Below, one piece after another: positions 28,475 through 37,141 of a DNA stretch of 51,832 nucleotides (position 1 is the first letter of the stretch; each line of letters starts with the position of its first letter). The notes beneath the pieces were generated by a model. The model had not been told where the DNA came from. It made no database searches and saw nothing but the letters and a program-made list of their open reading frames with translations. The DNA is taken from positions 1-51,832 of the forward strand of contig JAIRUE010000085.1 in NCBI GenBank assembly GCA_031254575.1, written 5' to 3'. This DNA is from Oscillospiraceae bacterium. GTDB lineage: Bacteria > Bacillota > Clostridia > Oscillospirales > UBA929. A program made the translations under genes and the position numbers.

Positions 28475-29062
28475 ATGACCTGGCAGGGCTTGATTACGAT
28501 GAGTCTTGGCGCGATATTGATTGAAAATTTCGTGCTGGTGCGTTTTCTCGGTATCTGTCCGTTTTTGGGCGTTTCCAAGAAGACCGACACCGCGCTGGGC
28601 ATGAGCATGGCCGTTATTTTCGTGATGACGGCGGCGAGCGCCGCGACATGGGCGGTGCAGGAATATATTCTGATCCCGCTGGGCGTCGAGTATATGCAGA
28701 CGGTGGCGTTTATTCTGGTCATCGCCGCGCTGGTGCAGCTTGTGGAGATGTTTTTGCAGAAAGCTGTCCCCGCGCTGTATAAGTCGCTTGGCATTTACCT
28801 TCCGCTGATCACCACCAACTGCGCCGTGCTGGGCGTCGCCATCATCAACGCCGACAACGGCGGCGGTTTTTTTGAGAGCGTGCTGTTCGCGTTTTTGTCG
28901 GGCGTGGGCTTCGCGTTCGCGCTGCTGCTGTTTTCCTCCATCCGCCAGCGGCTGGAATTTGCCGAGTACCCCGAGGCGTTCGAGGGCTTTCCCATAGCGC
29001 TGGTCACGGCGGGCCTGCTGGCGCTGGCGTTTACGGGGTTTACGGGGCTGAAAATTTTTTAG
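28475..29062 (+). CDS. rnfA: Rnf complex subunit RnfA
   Basis: Six-helix membrane partner of RnfE, in inverted topology, 195 residues. Hallmarks are ENFVLVRFLGICPFLGVSKK with its Cys, YLPLITTNCAVLGVAII with the second Cys, and LLFSSIRQRLEFAEYPEAFE near the end. The ATG at 28475 follows AAAGGAAGGA. It is followed by an unusually long 185-base spacer before rnfB. Confidence 0.95.
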   Translation: MTWQGLITMSLGAILIENFVLVRFLGICPFLGVSKKTDTALGMSMAVIFVMTAASAATWAVQEYILIPLGVEYMQTVAFILVIAALVQLVEMFLQKAVPALYKSLGIYLPLITTNCAVLGVAIINADNGGGFFESVLFAFLSGVGFAFALLLFSSIRQRLEFAEYPEAFEGFPIALVTAGLLALAFTGFTGLKIF

Positions 29063-29247
29063 GCGGCAATTCCGGCAGTATTTACCCCTTGCCGGAGAGC
29101 GCGGAAAATCCGATAACCTGAGTGCGGGGGGTACGGCGCGTTGAAGCCGGAAGAGTCTATTTGCCTTGTAAAACCCCGGAAAGAGGGCTCGTCAAGTACC
29201 GGATGATAAAGCGCGAGTAAATTACCCTTTTTTGGGAGATGATACAT
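29063..29247 (+). other. Unexplained spacer between rnfA and rnfB
   Basis: The rest of the operon has gaps below 70 bases, while this one is 185 bases to the TTG start. It opens with a TCCGGCA/TGCCGGA hairpin just after the rnfA stop and has a further CGGC/GCCG hairpin; I see no open frame with a ribosome site, no T tract and no known riboswitch core. It may be an mRNA-processing or regulatory leader for rnfB. Confidence 0.35.
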
Positions 29248-30063
29248 TTGACGATATGGTACGCGGTCATGGCGCTGGGCGGGATGGGTCTGGCGCTGGG
29301 CCTGTTGCTGGCGCTGGCGTCGCGGCTGTTCGCGGCGGAACCGGATCAGCGCCTTGAGGCGCTCGGAGGGGTGCTGCCGGGCGTCAACTGCGGCGGCTGC
29401 GGGTATGCGGGCTGCGGTATGTTCGCGGCGGCGCTGGCCGCCGGGGAAGCCTCCGTGGACGGGTGCCCCGTGGGCGGGGCGGACCTCACCGAAAAGCTGT
29501 GCGCCATTCTGGGCGTCGAGATGAAAAAAAACACGCGCCTCACCGTGTTGGTGCGCTGCTCCGGCGGGGCGCGCGCGCGTGACAAATTCCAGTACGAGGG
29601 CATCGGGGATTGCCACGCCTCCATTCGGATCGGGGGAGGCCCCAAAGAATGTCCCTACGGCTGCATCGGATTGGGTTCCTGCGTCCGGGCCTGTCCGTTC
29701 GGGGCTATTTCGGTCGTCGACGGCGTGGCCGTCATTGACCACGAGCGCTGTACCGGCTGCCAGGCCTGCGTCGGCTCGTGTCCCAAGCGGATCATCGTCC
29801 CAGTGCCGTATTACGCCGACGTCAACATCGCCTGTTCCTCCCACGATAAGGGGGGGACGCTGCGGAAAGTCTGCGACATCGGGTGCCTAGGCTGCCGTAT
29901 CTGCGAAAAAGTCTGTATCCACAAGGCTATCTATATCGAGGACAACCTTGCCGCCATCGACTTTGAAAAATGTACCGGCTGCGGCGACTGCGCCGAAAAG
30001 TGCCCCCGCAAGCTCATTGTGGATGCGAAGCTGGACAGGGGGCCGCGGTTGATGGAAGGGTAG
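29248..30063 (+). CDS. rnfB: Rnf complex subunit RnfB
   Basis: Ferredoxin-accepting subunit of Rnf, entry point for low-potential electrons. An N-terminal membrane helix (about 1-25) is followed by the Fe-S motif NCGGCGYAGC and then by multiple ferredoxin-type clusters: CIGLGSCVRACP, CTGCQACVGSCP, CLGCRICEKVC and CTGCGDCAEKCP. At 271 residues it matches the clostridial type. I choose TTG 29248 because GGGAG ends at 29238, directly against the ATG at 29239, which leaves no spacing for that start. If ATG is used the protein gains MIH. Confidence 0.93.
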   Translation: MTIWYAVMALGGMGLALGLLLALASRLFAAEPDQRLEALGGVLPGVNCGGCGYAGCGMFAAALAAGEASVDGCPVGGADLTEKLCAILGVEMKKNTRLTVLVRCSGGARARDKFQYEGIGDCHASIRIGGGPKECPYGCIGLGSCVRACPFGAISVVDGVAVIDHERCTGCQACVGSCPKRIIVPVPYYADVNIACSSHDKGGTLRKVCDIGCLGCRICEKVCIHKAIYIEDNLAAIDFEKCTGCGDCAEKCPRKLIVDAKLDRGPRLMEG

Positions 30064-30086
30064 GCGTTTGACAGGAAGGGGTCGTC

Positions 30087-31187
30087 TTGTCCAGGTATAA
30101 ATCATACTACGGACGAAAAAAGCTCCGCCGGCTCAAGACGGTGCTCATACTCCTGCTGGCCGCCGGCCTGGTGGCGTTGTGCGTTTTCGTTTTGCCGGAT
30201 TACATCACATACTCGGAGGACGGGCTTTCCATTAACCTTCCCTTTTTAGCATGGATGGTCCGCAGGCCGGCGCCTTCCCCCGCGCCGCCCCTGAACAGCG
30301 TGCTTGTCGTAGTCCCGCCGGAACCGTCCGTTCCGGACGAGCCGTCCCCCTCGCCCTCCCCGACCCCCCGGCGGAACCCGGAACAGGTGCGCGCGCTTTT
30401 TCTGCCTCTGACCCTTTTGGGCGACACTGACGAACTGGAGGCCATCCGCGGCAGGGCGCTGGACGACGGGATAAACATGCTGGCGCTGGAATACAAAGAC
30501 GTCCGGGGCACGATCGTCAACGACTCGCTGCTGGCCGCCGCGCTGGAGGTTTTGTCCGACCCCGCCCTGACGCTGACGGCGGTCATTTCGGCCTGCGCCG
30601 ACAGCACCGTCCCGTACGGCCCTCATGCGGAGTGGGCCGTCAAGCATATCTCCGGCGTCAATTTCAAAGACAATCTCGACCGCCGCTGGCTCAACCTTTA
30701 TCTGCCCGAAGTGCGCGGGTTTGTCGTTTCGGTGACGCTCGCCGCGTACGAGGCGGGCTTTGACCGCGTGCTGCTCACCTGCGTCGGGTTTCCGCATTCG
30801 AGCGGTGCCAGCCAAATCAACTATAACGGCAGCGATCTGACCGTCGGGCCTGTCAACGCCGTCAACGCGCTGCTCACGGACTTGCGGAGCGCCGCGGGTG
30901 ACCGCCCGCTGGATGTCTGGCTCTTTGAGGATACCTACAACGAGGGGGTTTTTGAGACGGCGGGGCAGGATTTGGCGGCATTTACCGACACGTTTGACCT
31001 CATGTTTGTGAGCCTTCCCGACGATGTAACATCTATGGAAAAACCGTTTATCCCCATCATCCCCTCGGGCGGGGCCGGCGGCGGGCTCAAGCCGGAACTC
31101 TCTGAACAGGGTTTTATGCTCTATAACGGGCAGGGGAAGTATTTTAAGCCGGCGGAGGCAAACTATGGATCACCGTCTCGGAATTGA
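30087..31187 (+). CDS. Membrane-anchored glycoside-hydrolase-like protein
   Basis: A 366-residue protein with a basic N-terminus and one membrane helix (about 17-36), a Pro/Ser-rich linker (about 58-98, PSVPDEPSPSPSPTPRR) and an outside domain of about 260 residues that resembles the DUF4015 family of putative glycoside hydrolases (TIM barrel; repeated beta-alpha units such as LEYKDVRGTIVND and VLLTCVGFP). The start is TTG at 30087 behind GGAAGGGG. It follows rnfB by 23 bases and overlaps the activase-like gene by 23 bases, so it is in the same transcript. Its link with electron transport is unclear. Confidence 0.55.
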   Translation: MSRYKSYYGRKKLRRLKTVLILLLAAGLVALCVFVLPDYITYSEDGLSINLPFLAWMVRRPAPSPAPPLNSVLVVVPPEPSVPDEPSPSPSPTPRRNPEQVRALFLPLTLLGDTDELEAIRGRALDDGINMLALEYKDVRGTIVNDSLLAAALEVLSDPALTLTAVISACADSTVPYGPHAEWAVKHISGVNFKDNLDRRWLNLYLPEVRGFVVSVTLAAYEAGFDRVLLTCVGFPHSSGASQINYNGSDLTVGPVNAVNALLTDLRSAAGDRPLDVWLFEDTYNEGVFETAGQDLAAFTDTFDLMFVSLPDDVTSMEKPFIPIIPSGGAGGGLKPELSEQGFMLYNGQGKYFKPAEANYGSPSRN

Positions 31188-34100
31188 TATTGGCAGCACG
31201 ACCATCAAAGCCGTGCTTTTGGACGAACATGACGCTATTTTATACAGCCGTTACCGGCGCCACCGCTCAGACATCTCCCGCGAGATGGCGCTGCTCTTCG
31301 ACGAGATCGCGGAAGATCTGCCCGAGGTGCGCGCCGCCGTCCGCATGACCGGCTCCGCCGGCCTGGGCGCGGCGACGGCTTTGCGCCTTCCGTTTATGCA
31401 GGAGGTCGCCGCCGGGACGCGCGCCGTGCGCCGTTTCGTCCCGGACGCCGACGTCGTTATAGAGCTTGGCGGCGAGGACGCCAAGATCACTTTTATGAAA
31501 CCTGTCGTCAGCCAGCGCATGAACGGCACCTGCGCGGGCGGTACCGGCGCGTTCATCGACCAGATGGCCGCGCTGCTGCAAACCGACGCCACCGGTCTCA
31601 ACGAGCTGGCGAAAGGGTATACGTCGCTTTATTCGATCGCGTCGCGCTGCGGGGTATTCGCCAAAAGCGACATGCAGCCGCTGCTCAACGAGGGCGCCCT
31701 CCACGCCGACCTGGCCGCTTCCGTACTGCAGGCGGTTGTCAACCAGACGATCGCGGGTTTGGCTTGCGGCCAGCCCATCACGGGGCGCGTCGTCTTTTTA
31801 GGCGGTCCTTTGACGTATATGTCGGAATTGCGGGGGGCGTTTGAGAGGACGCTGCGCGACGTGGGGTGTGAGTTTGTCACGCCGCAGCACGCGGAGGTAT
31901 TTGTCGCCCTGGGGGCCGCGCTGTGCGCCGAGGACGAGCCGATCCCGCTGTCCGGGCTTCCCGCGCGGCTGCGCGGCGCGGGCGCGATCGACGCCGATAT
32001 ACCGCGTATGGAGCCTCTGTTTGCGACGGGGGAGGAATTGGAGGAATTCCGCCGCCGCCATGCCCGCGCCAAAGCGCTGCGCGGCGACATCGCGCAGGCC
32101 GAGGGGCCGTGCTTTCTGGGCATCGACGGGGGCAGCACCACCATCAAGGCCGTCCTGACCGGGCGGGACGGGCAGATCCTCTATACATACTACAATAAAA
32201 ACGAGGGGGCGCCTCTCCCGCGCGCCGCCGAAATTTTACGCGAGATTTACCGGCTTCTGCCCGGGTGCGCCTATATCGGCGGCGTGACGGCGACAGGGTA
32301 CGGCGAGCAACTGCTCAAGACGGCGCTGCGGGCCGACCGGGGCGAGATCGAAACGGTCTGCCACACCCGCGCCGCGCAGGCGTTCGCCCCCGACGTCGAT
32401 TTTATCCTTGACATCGGCGGGCAGGACATGAAATGCCTCCGTATCCGGGACGGCCTTCTTGACTCGGTACTGCTCAACGAAGCCTGCTCCTCCGGCTGCG
32501 GCTCGTTTATCCAGACCTTTGCCGAGGCGCTGGGGCTGGATGTTTCGGATTTCGCCGCGCGCGCGCTGGAAGCAAAGCATCCCGTTGATCTGGGCACCCG
32601 CTGCACCGTCTTTATGAACTCGCGGGTTAAACAGGCGCAGAAAGAGGGGGCGGGCGTCGGGGACATCTCCTGCGGCCTGTCATACTCGGTCGTGCGCAAC
32701 GCGCTGTTCAAGGTCATCAAGCTCCAGTCCCCCGAACAGATGGGCAGGACGATCCTCGTGCAGGGCGGCACCTTCCTCAACGACGCCATTCTGCGCTGCT
32801 TTGAAAAAGTGGCGGGCGTTGACGTCATACGCCCCGACGTGGCCGGGCTGATGGGCGCGTACGGCGCGGCGCTGATCGCGTCCGACAGCTATACCGCCGG
32901 CGCGCGCTCGTCGGTGACAGCGCCCGACCGGCTGGACGAGATACAGCCCGAAAAAGTGACGCGGGTCGCCTGCGCCGCCTGTACAAACGCCTGTAAGCTG
33001 ACTGTTTCCGTCTTTTCGGGCGGGCGGCGGCTGGTCAGCGGCTTCCGCTGCGAGAAGGGCGAGGGCGGCGGACGCCCGTTTTCCGACCTGCCCAACCTGA
33101 TGGAGGAAAAATACGAGCGGCTTTTCGCCTACACGCCCCTTGACCCCGGAAACGCTCCCAACGGCCTTATCGGCCTGCCCCGGGCGCTGAATATGTATGA
33201 GAACTATCCGCTGTGGCATACCTTCTTTACGGAGCTGGGCTTTTCCGTTATGCTGTCGCGCGGCTCGGACCACGCGCTGTTCGAGGAGGGCATGTCCACC
33301 ATCCCCTCCGAGAGCATCTGTTACCCGGCAAAACTCGCCCACGGGCACATCCGCGATTTGCAGACGCGCGGCGCGAAAACGATTTTTTACCCCTGCGTCA
33401 CCTATGAGCGCAAGGAAAACGAGGCGGCGGGCAACCACTACAACTGCCCCATCGTCCAGTCCTACCCCGAGGTCATCGACGCCAACATGGACATTCTCAA
33501 AAATACGGACACCCTTTTGCTCAAACCGTTCCTCTCGCTCGCGCACAGGGATAAAATGGTGAAAACCCTGACTAAAACGCTCGCGCGCTGGAACATACCG
33601 CAAGGCAAAGTCCGGCGCGCCCTTGACGCCGCTTTCGCCGAGATGGACGAGTTCCGGGCGTATATGGCGCGGCGCGGGGAGGAGACGGTCCGCTGGCTGG
33701 AGCAGAGCGGGAAAACGGGCATCGTGCTGGCCGGCCGCCCGTACCACGCCGACCCCGAGATCCACCACGGCCTGCCGCGCATGATCGCCTCGCTGGGTTT
33801 CGCCGTGCTGACGGAAGATTCCGTCGCGCACCTCGCTCCCGCCCAGCGCCCGCTGCGCGTATTCGACCAGTGGATGTACCACACCCGTCTGTATGACGCC
33901 GCCGCGTTCGTGACAAACCACCCAAACCTGCAAATGGTACAGCTCAACTCGTTCGGCTGCGGGCTGGACGCCGTGACGACCGATCAGGTACAGGAGATCC
34001 TGTTGTCCTCGGGCAAGATCTATACCGCGCTGAAGATCGACGAGATCAATTCTCTCGGCGCGGCCCGCATCCGTATGCGCTCACTCGCGGCGGCGCTGGC

Positions 34101-35385
34101 CGGGCGGCTGGCGGGCGGCGGCGCGCACGGCGCGGGACGGGGGATATATACATACCAACGGCGTGAGTTTACGCCGGAGATGAAGCGGAAACACACCATC
34201 CTCGCGCCGCAGATGTCGCCGGTGCACTTTGAGATGATCGAGGCGCTGCTGCGCCATGACGGGTATGATTTCCGCATCCTCAAAACGGCCGACCATCAGG
34301 ATATAGAGACGGGCCTGCGCTTTGTCAACAACGACGCCTGTTACCCCACCATCGTCGTCGTGGGACAGCTCATGCGCGCCATGCTGTCCGGCAAATACGA
34401 CCCCGACAACACCTCCATTTTCCTGACGCAGACGGGCGGCGGCTGCCGCGCCACCAACTATGTCGCCCTGCTCCGCCGCGCCCTGCGCGAGGCCGGGATG
34501 CCGCAGGTCACGGTCGTCGGGCTGAGTGTCGGGGGCATAGAGAAAAACTCCGGCATCAAATGGACCATCCCTCTCATCGACGGCGCGCTGAAATCGTTCG
34601 TTCTGGGCGACCTTCTGCAAAACGCGCTGCTGCGCACCCGCCCGTATGAGCGGGAACCGGGCGCCGCCAACGCGCTTTACCGCAGATGGCTGGACGACTG
34701 TACGGATAAACTGCTGCGCAACGGCGGACTCAATCTGTCCGAAACGGCCAGGAGCATTGTCGCCGGCTTTGAGGCCCTGCCGCTGGCGGACACCCCGCGC
34801 AGGCCCCGCGTGGGCCTGGTGGGCGAGATTCTTGTTAAATTTCACCCCGACGCGAACAACAACGCCGTCGCCGTCATCGAGCGCGAGGGGTTTGAAGCCG
34901 TCGTACCCGGCCTGATCGGTTTTTTCCAATACGGCTTTCTCAACAGCGTCATCAAGCACGAGATACTGGGCACTTCCGGCGTGCTGGCGGCGGTGATGAA
35001 CCTCGTCATCCGGCTGGTCTACCGCTACGAAAACACCGTCAAGAAATGGCTGCGCGGCTCGGCGCGCTTTTCCGCCGAAGCGCCCATCCATGAGCTGGCC
35101 GAAAAGGCGTCGCATGTGCTCTCCGTCGCGAACCAGTGCGGCGAGGGCTGGCTGCTGACCGCCGAGATGGTGGAACTGATCGAGAACAACGTCCCCAATA
35201 TCATCTGCGCCCAGCCGTTCGCCTGCCTGCCTAACCACGTCACCGGCAAGGGCATGATCCGGAAACTGCGCGAGATGTTCCCGCAGAGCAACATCGTCCC
35301 GATCGACTACGACCCGGGGGCCTCGGAGATAAACCAGCTCAACCGCATCAAGCTGATGCTGTCGGCCGCCGCCGCGGGGGAATAA
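31165..35385 (+). CDS. Giant acyl-CoA dehydratase activase-related protein
   Basis: A 1406-residue protein of the activase-related (BadF/BcrA/HgdC-like) family. Two tandem ASKHA ATPase domains open with LGIDIGSTTIKAVLLDE (about 5-21) and LGIDGGSTTIKAVLTG (about 317-332); the second has the NEACSSGCGSFI cluster-binding motif (about 436-447), while the first reads NGTCAGGTGAF. A DUF2229-like region follows (about 670-900), then a C-terminal part resembling HgdB-type dehydratase subunits. Simple activases use ATP to inject electrons from ferredoxin or flavodoxin; for these fusions the substrate is not established. Position after rnfB is suggestive. Confidence 0.85.
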   Translation: MDHRLGIDIGSTTIKAVLLDEHDAILYSRYRRHRSDISREMALLFDEIAEDLPEVRAAVRMTGSAGLGAATALRLPFMQEVAAGTRAVRRFVPDADVVIELGGEDAKITFMKPVVSQRMNGTCAGGTGAFIDQMAALLQTDATGLNELAKGYTSLYSIASRCGVFAKSDMQPLLNEGALHADLAASVLQAVVNQTIAGLACGQPITGRVVFLGGPLTYMSELRGAFERTLRDVGCEFVTPQHAEVFVALGAALCAEDEPIPLSGLPARLRGAGAIDADIPRMEPLFATGEELEEFRRRHARAKALRGDIAQAEGPCFLGIDGGSTTIKAVLTGRDGQILYTYYNKNEGAPLPRAAEILREIYRLLPGCAYIGGVTATGYGEQLLKTALRADRGEIETVCHTRAAQAFAPDVDFILDIGGQDMKCLRIRDGLLDSVLLNEACSSGCGSFIQTFAEALGLDVSDFAARALEAKHPVDLGTRCTVFMNSRVKQAQKEGAGVGDISCGLSYSVVRNALFKVIKLQSPEQMGRTILVQGGTFLNDAILRCFEKVAGVDVIRPDVAGLMGAYGAALIASDSYTAGARSSVTAPDRLDEIQPEKVTRVACAACTNACKLTVSVFSGGRRLVSGFRCEKGEGGGRPFSDLPNLMEEKYERLFAYTPLDPGNAPNGLIGLPRALNMYENYPLWHTFFTELGFSVMLSRGSDHALFEEGMSTIPSESICYPAKLAHGHIRDLQTRGAKTIFYPCVTYERKENEAAGNHYNCPIVQSYPEVIDANMDILKNTDTLLLKPFLSLAHRDKMVKTLTKTLARWNIPQGKVRRALDAAFAEMDEFRAYMARRGEETVRWLEQSGKTGIVLAGRPYHADPEIHHGLPRMIASLGFAVLTEDSVAHLAPAQRPLRVFDQWMYHTRLYDAAAFVTNHPNLQMVQLNSFGCGLDAVTTDQVQEILLSSGKIYTALKIDEINSLGAARIRMRSLAAALAGRLAGGGAHGAGRGIYTYQRREFTPEMKRKHTILAPQMSPVHFEMIEALLRHDGYDFRILKTADHQDIETGLRFVNNDACYPTIVVVGQLMRAMLSGKYDPDNTSIFLTQTGGGCRATNYVALLRRALREAGMPQVTVVGLSVGGIEKNSGIKWTIPLIDGALKSFVLGDLLQNALLRTRPYEREPGAANALYRRWLDDCTDKLLRNGGLNLSETARSIVAGFEALPLADTPRRPRVGLVGEILVKFHPDANNNAVAVIEREGFEAVVPGLIGFFQYGFLNSVIKHEILGTSGVLAAVMNLVIRLVYRYENTVKKWLRGSARFSAEAPIHELAEKASHVLSVANQCGEGWLLTAEMVELIENNVPNIICAQPFACLPNHVTGKGMIRKLREMFPQSNIVPIDYDPGASEINQLNRIKLMLSAAAAGE

Positions 35386-35400
35386 AGGAGGAAAAGGAAG

Positions 35401-36783
35401 ATGGCAAACGGCAATATAGACAGCGAGTTAAAAACATTTGAACTTTCGCTTATCTGGAAAGAAGCGGAGTACAACTTTGCCTTTTGGGAGCGCCTTGCGG
35501 GCACGCTGGATTGGGATAAAGCGTACCGGGACGCGCTGCCCGCCGTATTGAAAACGGATAACCTCTATGATTATTATCTGGAACTGATGAAATTCACGGC
35601 GCTGCTGCGTGACGGGCATACTCGCGTATGGATGCCAAAATCCGTGGAAGAATTGCCGGACTATATGTCGAAGCTGCCGATAATGACACGGCTTATCGGC
35701 GGAGAGCGTGTCATAACCAACGTCAAGCGTTCCGCGGCGGATACGGTAAAGCGCTGGAGCGTCATAAAGCGAGTAAACGGGCTTGAGATGGAGGAATACG
35801 CCAAAAAATACATCTATCCCTACATCTGGCACGAAAAAACAGACAGCGCGGATTTTTGGATCGACAAGTTTTTACGTTCCGGCAAGGCTGGGAGTCAAGT
35901 CGAGCTTGAAATGGGAAATGACGGTAAGGTTGAAACGGCGGTTTTGACCCGGACATACGGCGCTACGGACTGGGCGTATGATACCAGGGGCTTTGTCTAT
36001 GACGCCAAAGGAACGCCGGGCGAAAACCTGCGTCAGGTATATAAATCAGACAGCCACTGTATTGCTGTGACGGAAGATAACATTGCCGTTATTACCATTG
36101 ACACCATGATGAACGATAACCTGCCCAAAGAGTTTTCCGCCAATCTTCCCCTGCTTGAAACGGCGCGGGGTTATGTCATAGATATCCGCAGAAACAGCGG
36201 CGGCAACAGCACTCATGCCGACGCTGCTGCTGCGGCGTTCATCGGCGGGGAATTTGTCAATCAGCGTTCATTGCACCCCATACATATAGGCGCGTATAAA
36301 GCGTGGGCCAGAAATCAAAATTTTGGGGATCAGTCCTATGAACAGATCGCCGCGGAGCGCGGCGCGTCCGACTGGCGCGAAAAATGCTATAAAATATTAA
36401 AGCGCGCGTATTATGAGGATACTGTTTCGACCCATACCTGCGACGGAAACAGTCCTGTTTTGAGCGCGCCGCTGGTTGTGCTGACCTCCGCGGACACCGC
36501 TTCGGTGGCGGAGGACTTCCTGATTACGCTTGACCACGCGAAACGCGCCACCATTGTCGGGTCGGCCAGTTTCGGCTCGACCGGGCAGCCGCTGACAATG
36601 GACCTTGAAAGCGGCGGCGGATTCCAAATTTGCACACGGCATAATTTATATCCCGACGGGCGTGAGTTTATCAATATTGGCGTACAACCGCACATTCCCT
36701 GTGAGCTGACGCTTGACGACTATAAAAACGGGATTGACTCGGTTATGAACAGAGGGCTTCAAGCCGTGAGGGAACAGTTTTAG
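35401..36783 (+). CDS. Cytoplasmic S41-family peptidase-like protein
   Basis: A 460-residue protein with a tail-specific-protease (S41) domain in its second half: a VIDIRRNSGGNST core motif, LTSADTASVAEDFLITL around the probable catalytic Ser, and a VGSASFGSTGQPL loop lacking the Lys seen in CtpA enzymes. No signal peptide or membrane helix is visible, unlike the protease at 4217. The N-terminal third (LLRDGHTRVWMP) fits the S41 helper domain. The ATG at 35401 follows AAAGGAGG, 15 bases after the activase-like gene. Base composition is less GC-rich than its neighbours, hinting at a different origin. Confidence 0.75.
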   Translation: MANGNIDSELKTFELSLIWKEAEYNFAFWERLAGTLDWDKAYRDALPAVLKTDNLYDYYLELMKFTALLRDGHTRVWMPKSVEELPDYMSKLPIMTRLIGGERVITNVKRSAADTVKRWSVIKRVNGLEMEEYAKKYIYPYIWHEKTDSADFWIDKFLRSGKAGSQVELEMGNDGKVETAVLTRTYGATDWAYDTRGFVYDAKGTPGENLRQVYKSDSHCIAVTEDNIAVITIDTMMNDNLPKEFSANLPLLETARGYVIDIRRNSGGNSTHADAAAAAFIGGEFVNQRSLHPIHIGAYKAWARNQNFGDQSYEQIAAERGASDWREKCYKILKRAYYEDTVSTHTCDGNSPVLSAPLVVLTSADTASVAEDFLITLDHAKRATIVGSASFGSTGQPLTMDLESGGGFQICTRHNLYPDGREFINIGVQPHIPCELTLDDYKNGIDSVMNRGLQAVREQF

Positions 36784-36869
36784 GGGTTTCCGCCGCCCGG
36801 CGCGCTTTCCCGCGTTGCCGGCAGTGAACGGGCGCGGCACAGAGTAGTTAATACCATACGGGAGGCAGC

Positions 36870-36980
36870 ATGGACAATCTATTTGCCGTCGTTGTAAAGG
36901 GTATCATAATCCATAACGGTAAAGCCTTAATTATTCAGCGTTCCGCGGATGATGAGTTTGTTGGCAAAACCGATCGTTGA
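36870..36980 (+). pseudogene. NUDIX hydrolase N-terminal remnant
   Basis: The ATG at 36870 with a GGGAGGCAGC ribosome site opens a 36-residue frame. It ends at TGA 36978 and reads as the beginning of a NUDIX hydrolase (AVVVKGIIIHNGKALIIQRS, then DDEFVGK). It stops just where the family continues into the Trp/Gly-rich approach to the NUDIX box, and no such box follows downstream. I take it as a truncated gene rather than a functional small protein. Confidence 0.6.
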
Positions 36981-37101
36981 CGATATGAACCGCAATTCCG
37001 TTTGGGAGGATATATTCCCCCAATAAGGGACCGCCGGACTTTGCGTGTATTTATATCATTTTTCAAAAATCCCCCGGCGCAGCCGTCCCCGTATATCACA
37101 A

Positions 37102-37125
37102 AGCCCCCGCCGGCCGGCGGGGGCT
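37102..37125 (-). terminator. Perfect 24-base palindrome, probable ppdK terminator
   Basis: Two 12-base arms are perfectly complementary (37102-37113 and 37114-37125), forming a very stable hairpin 17 bases past the ppdK stop. On the minus strand it is followed by TTTGTG, a short U tract. Confidence 0.6.
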
Positions 37126-37141
37126 CCCTTATCAGTTTTTC

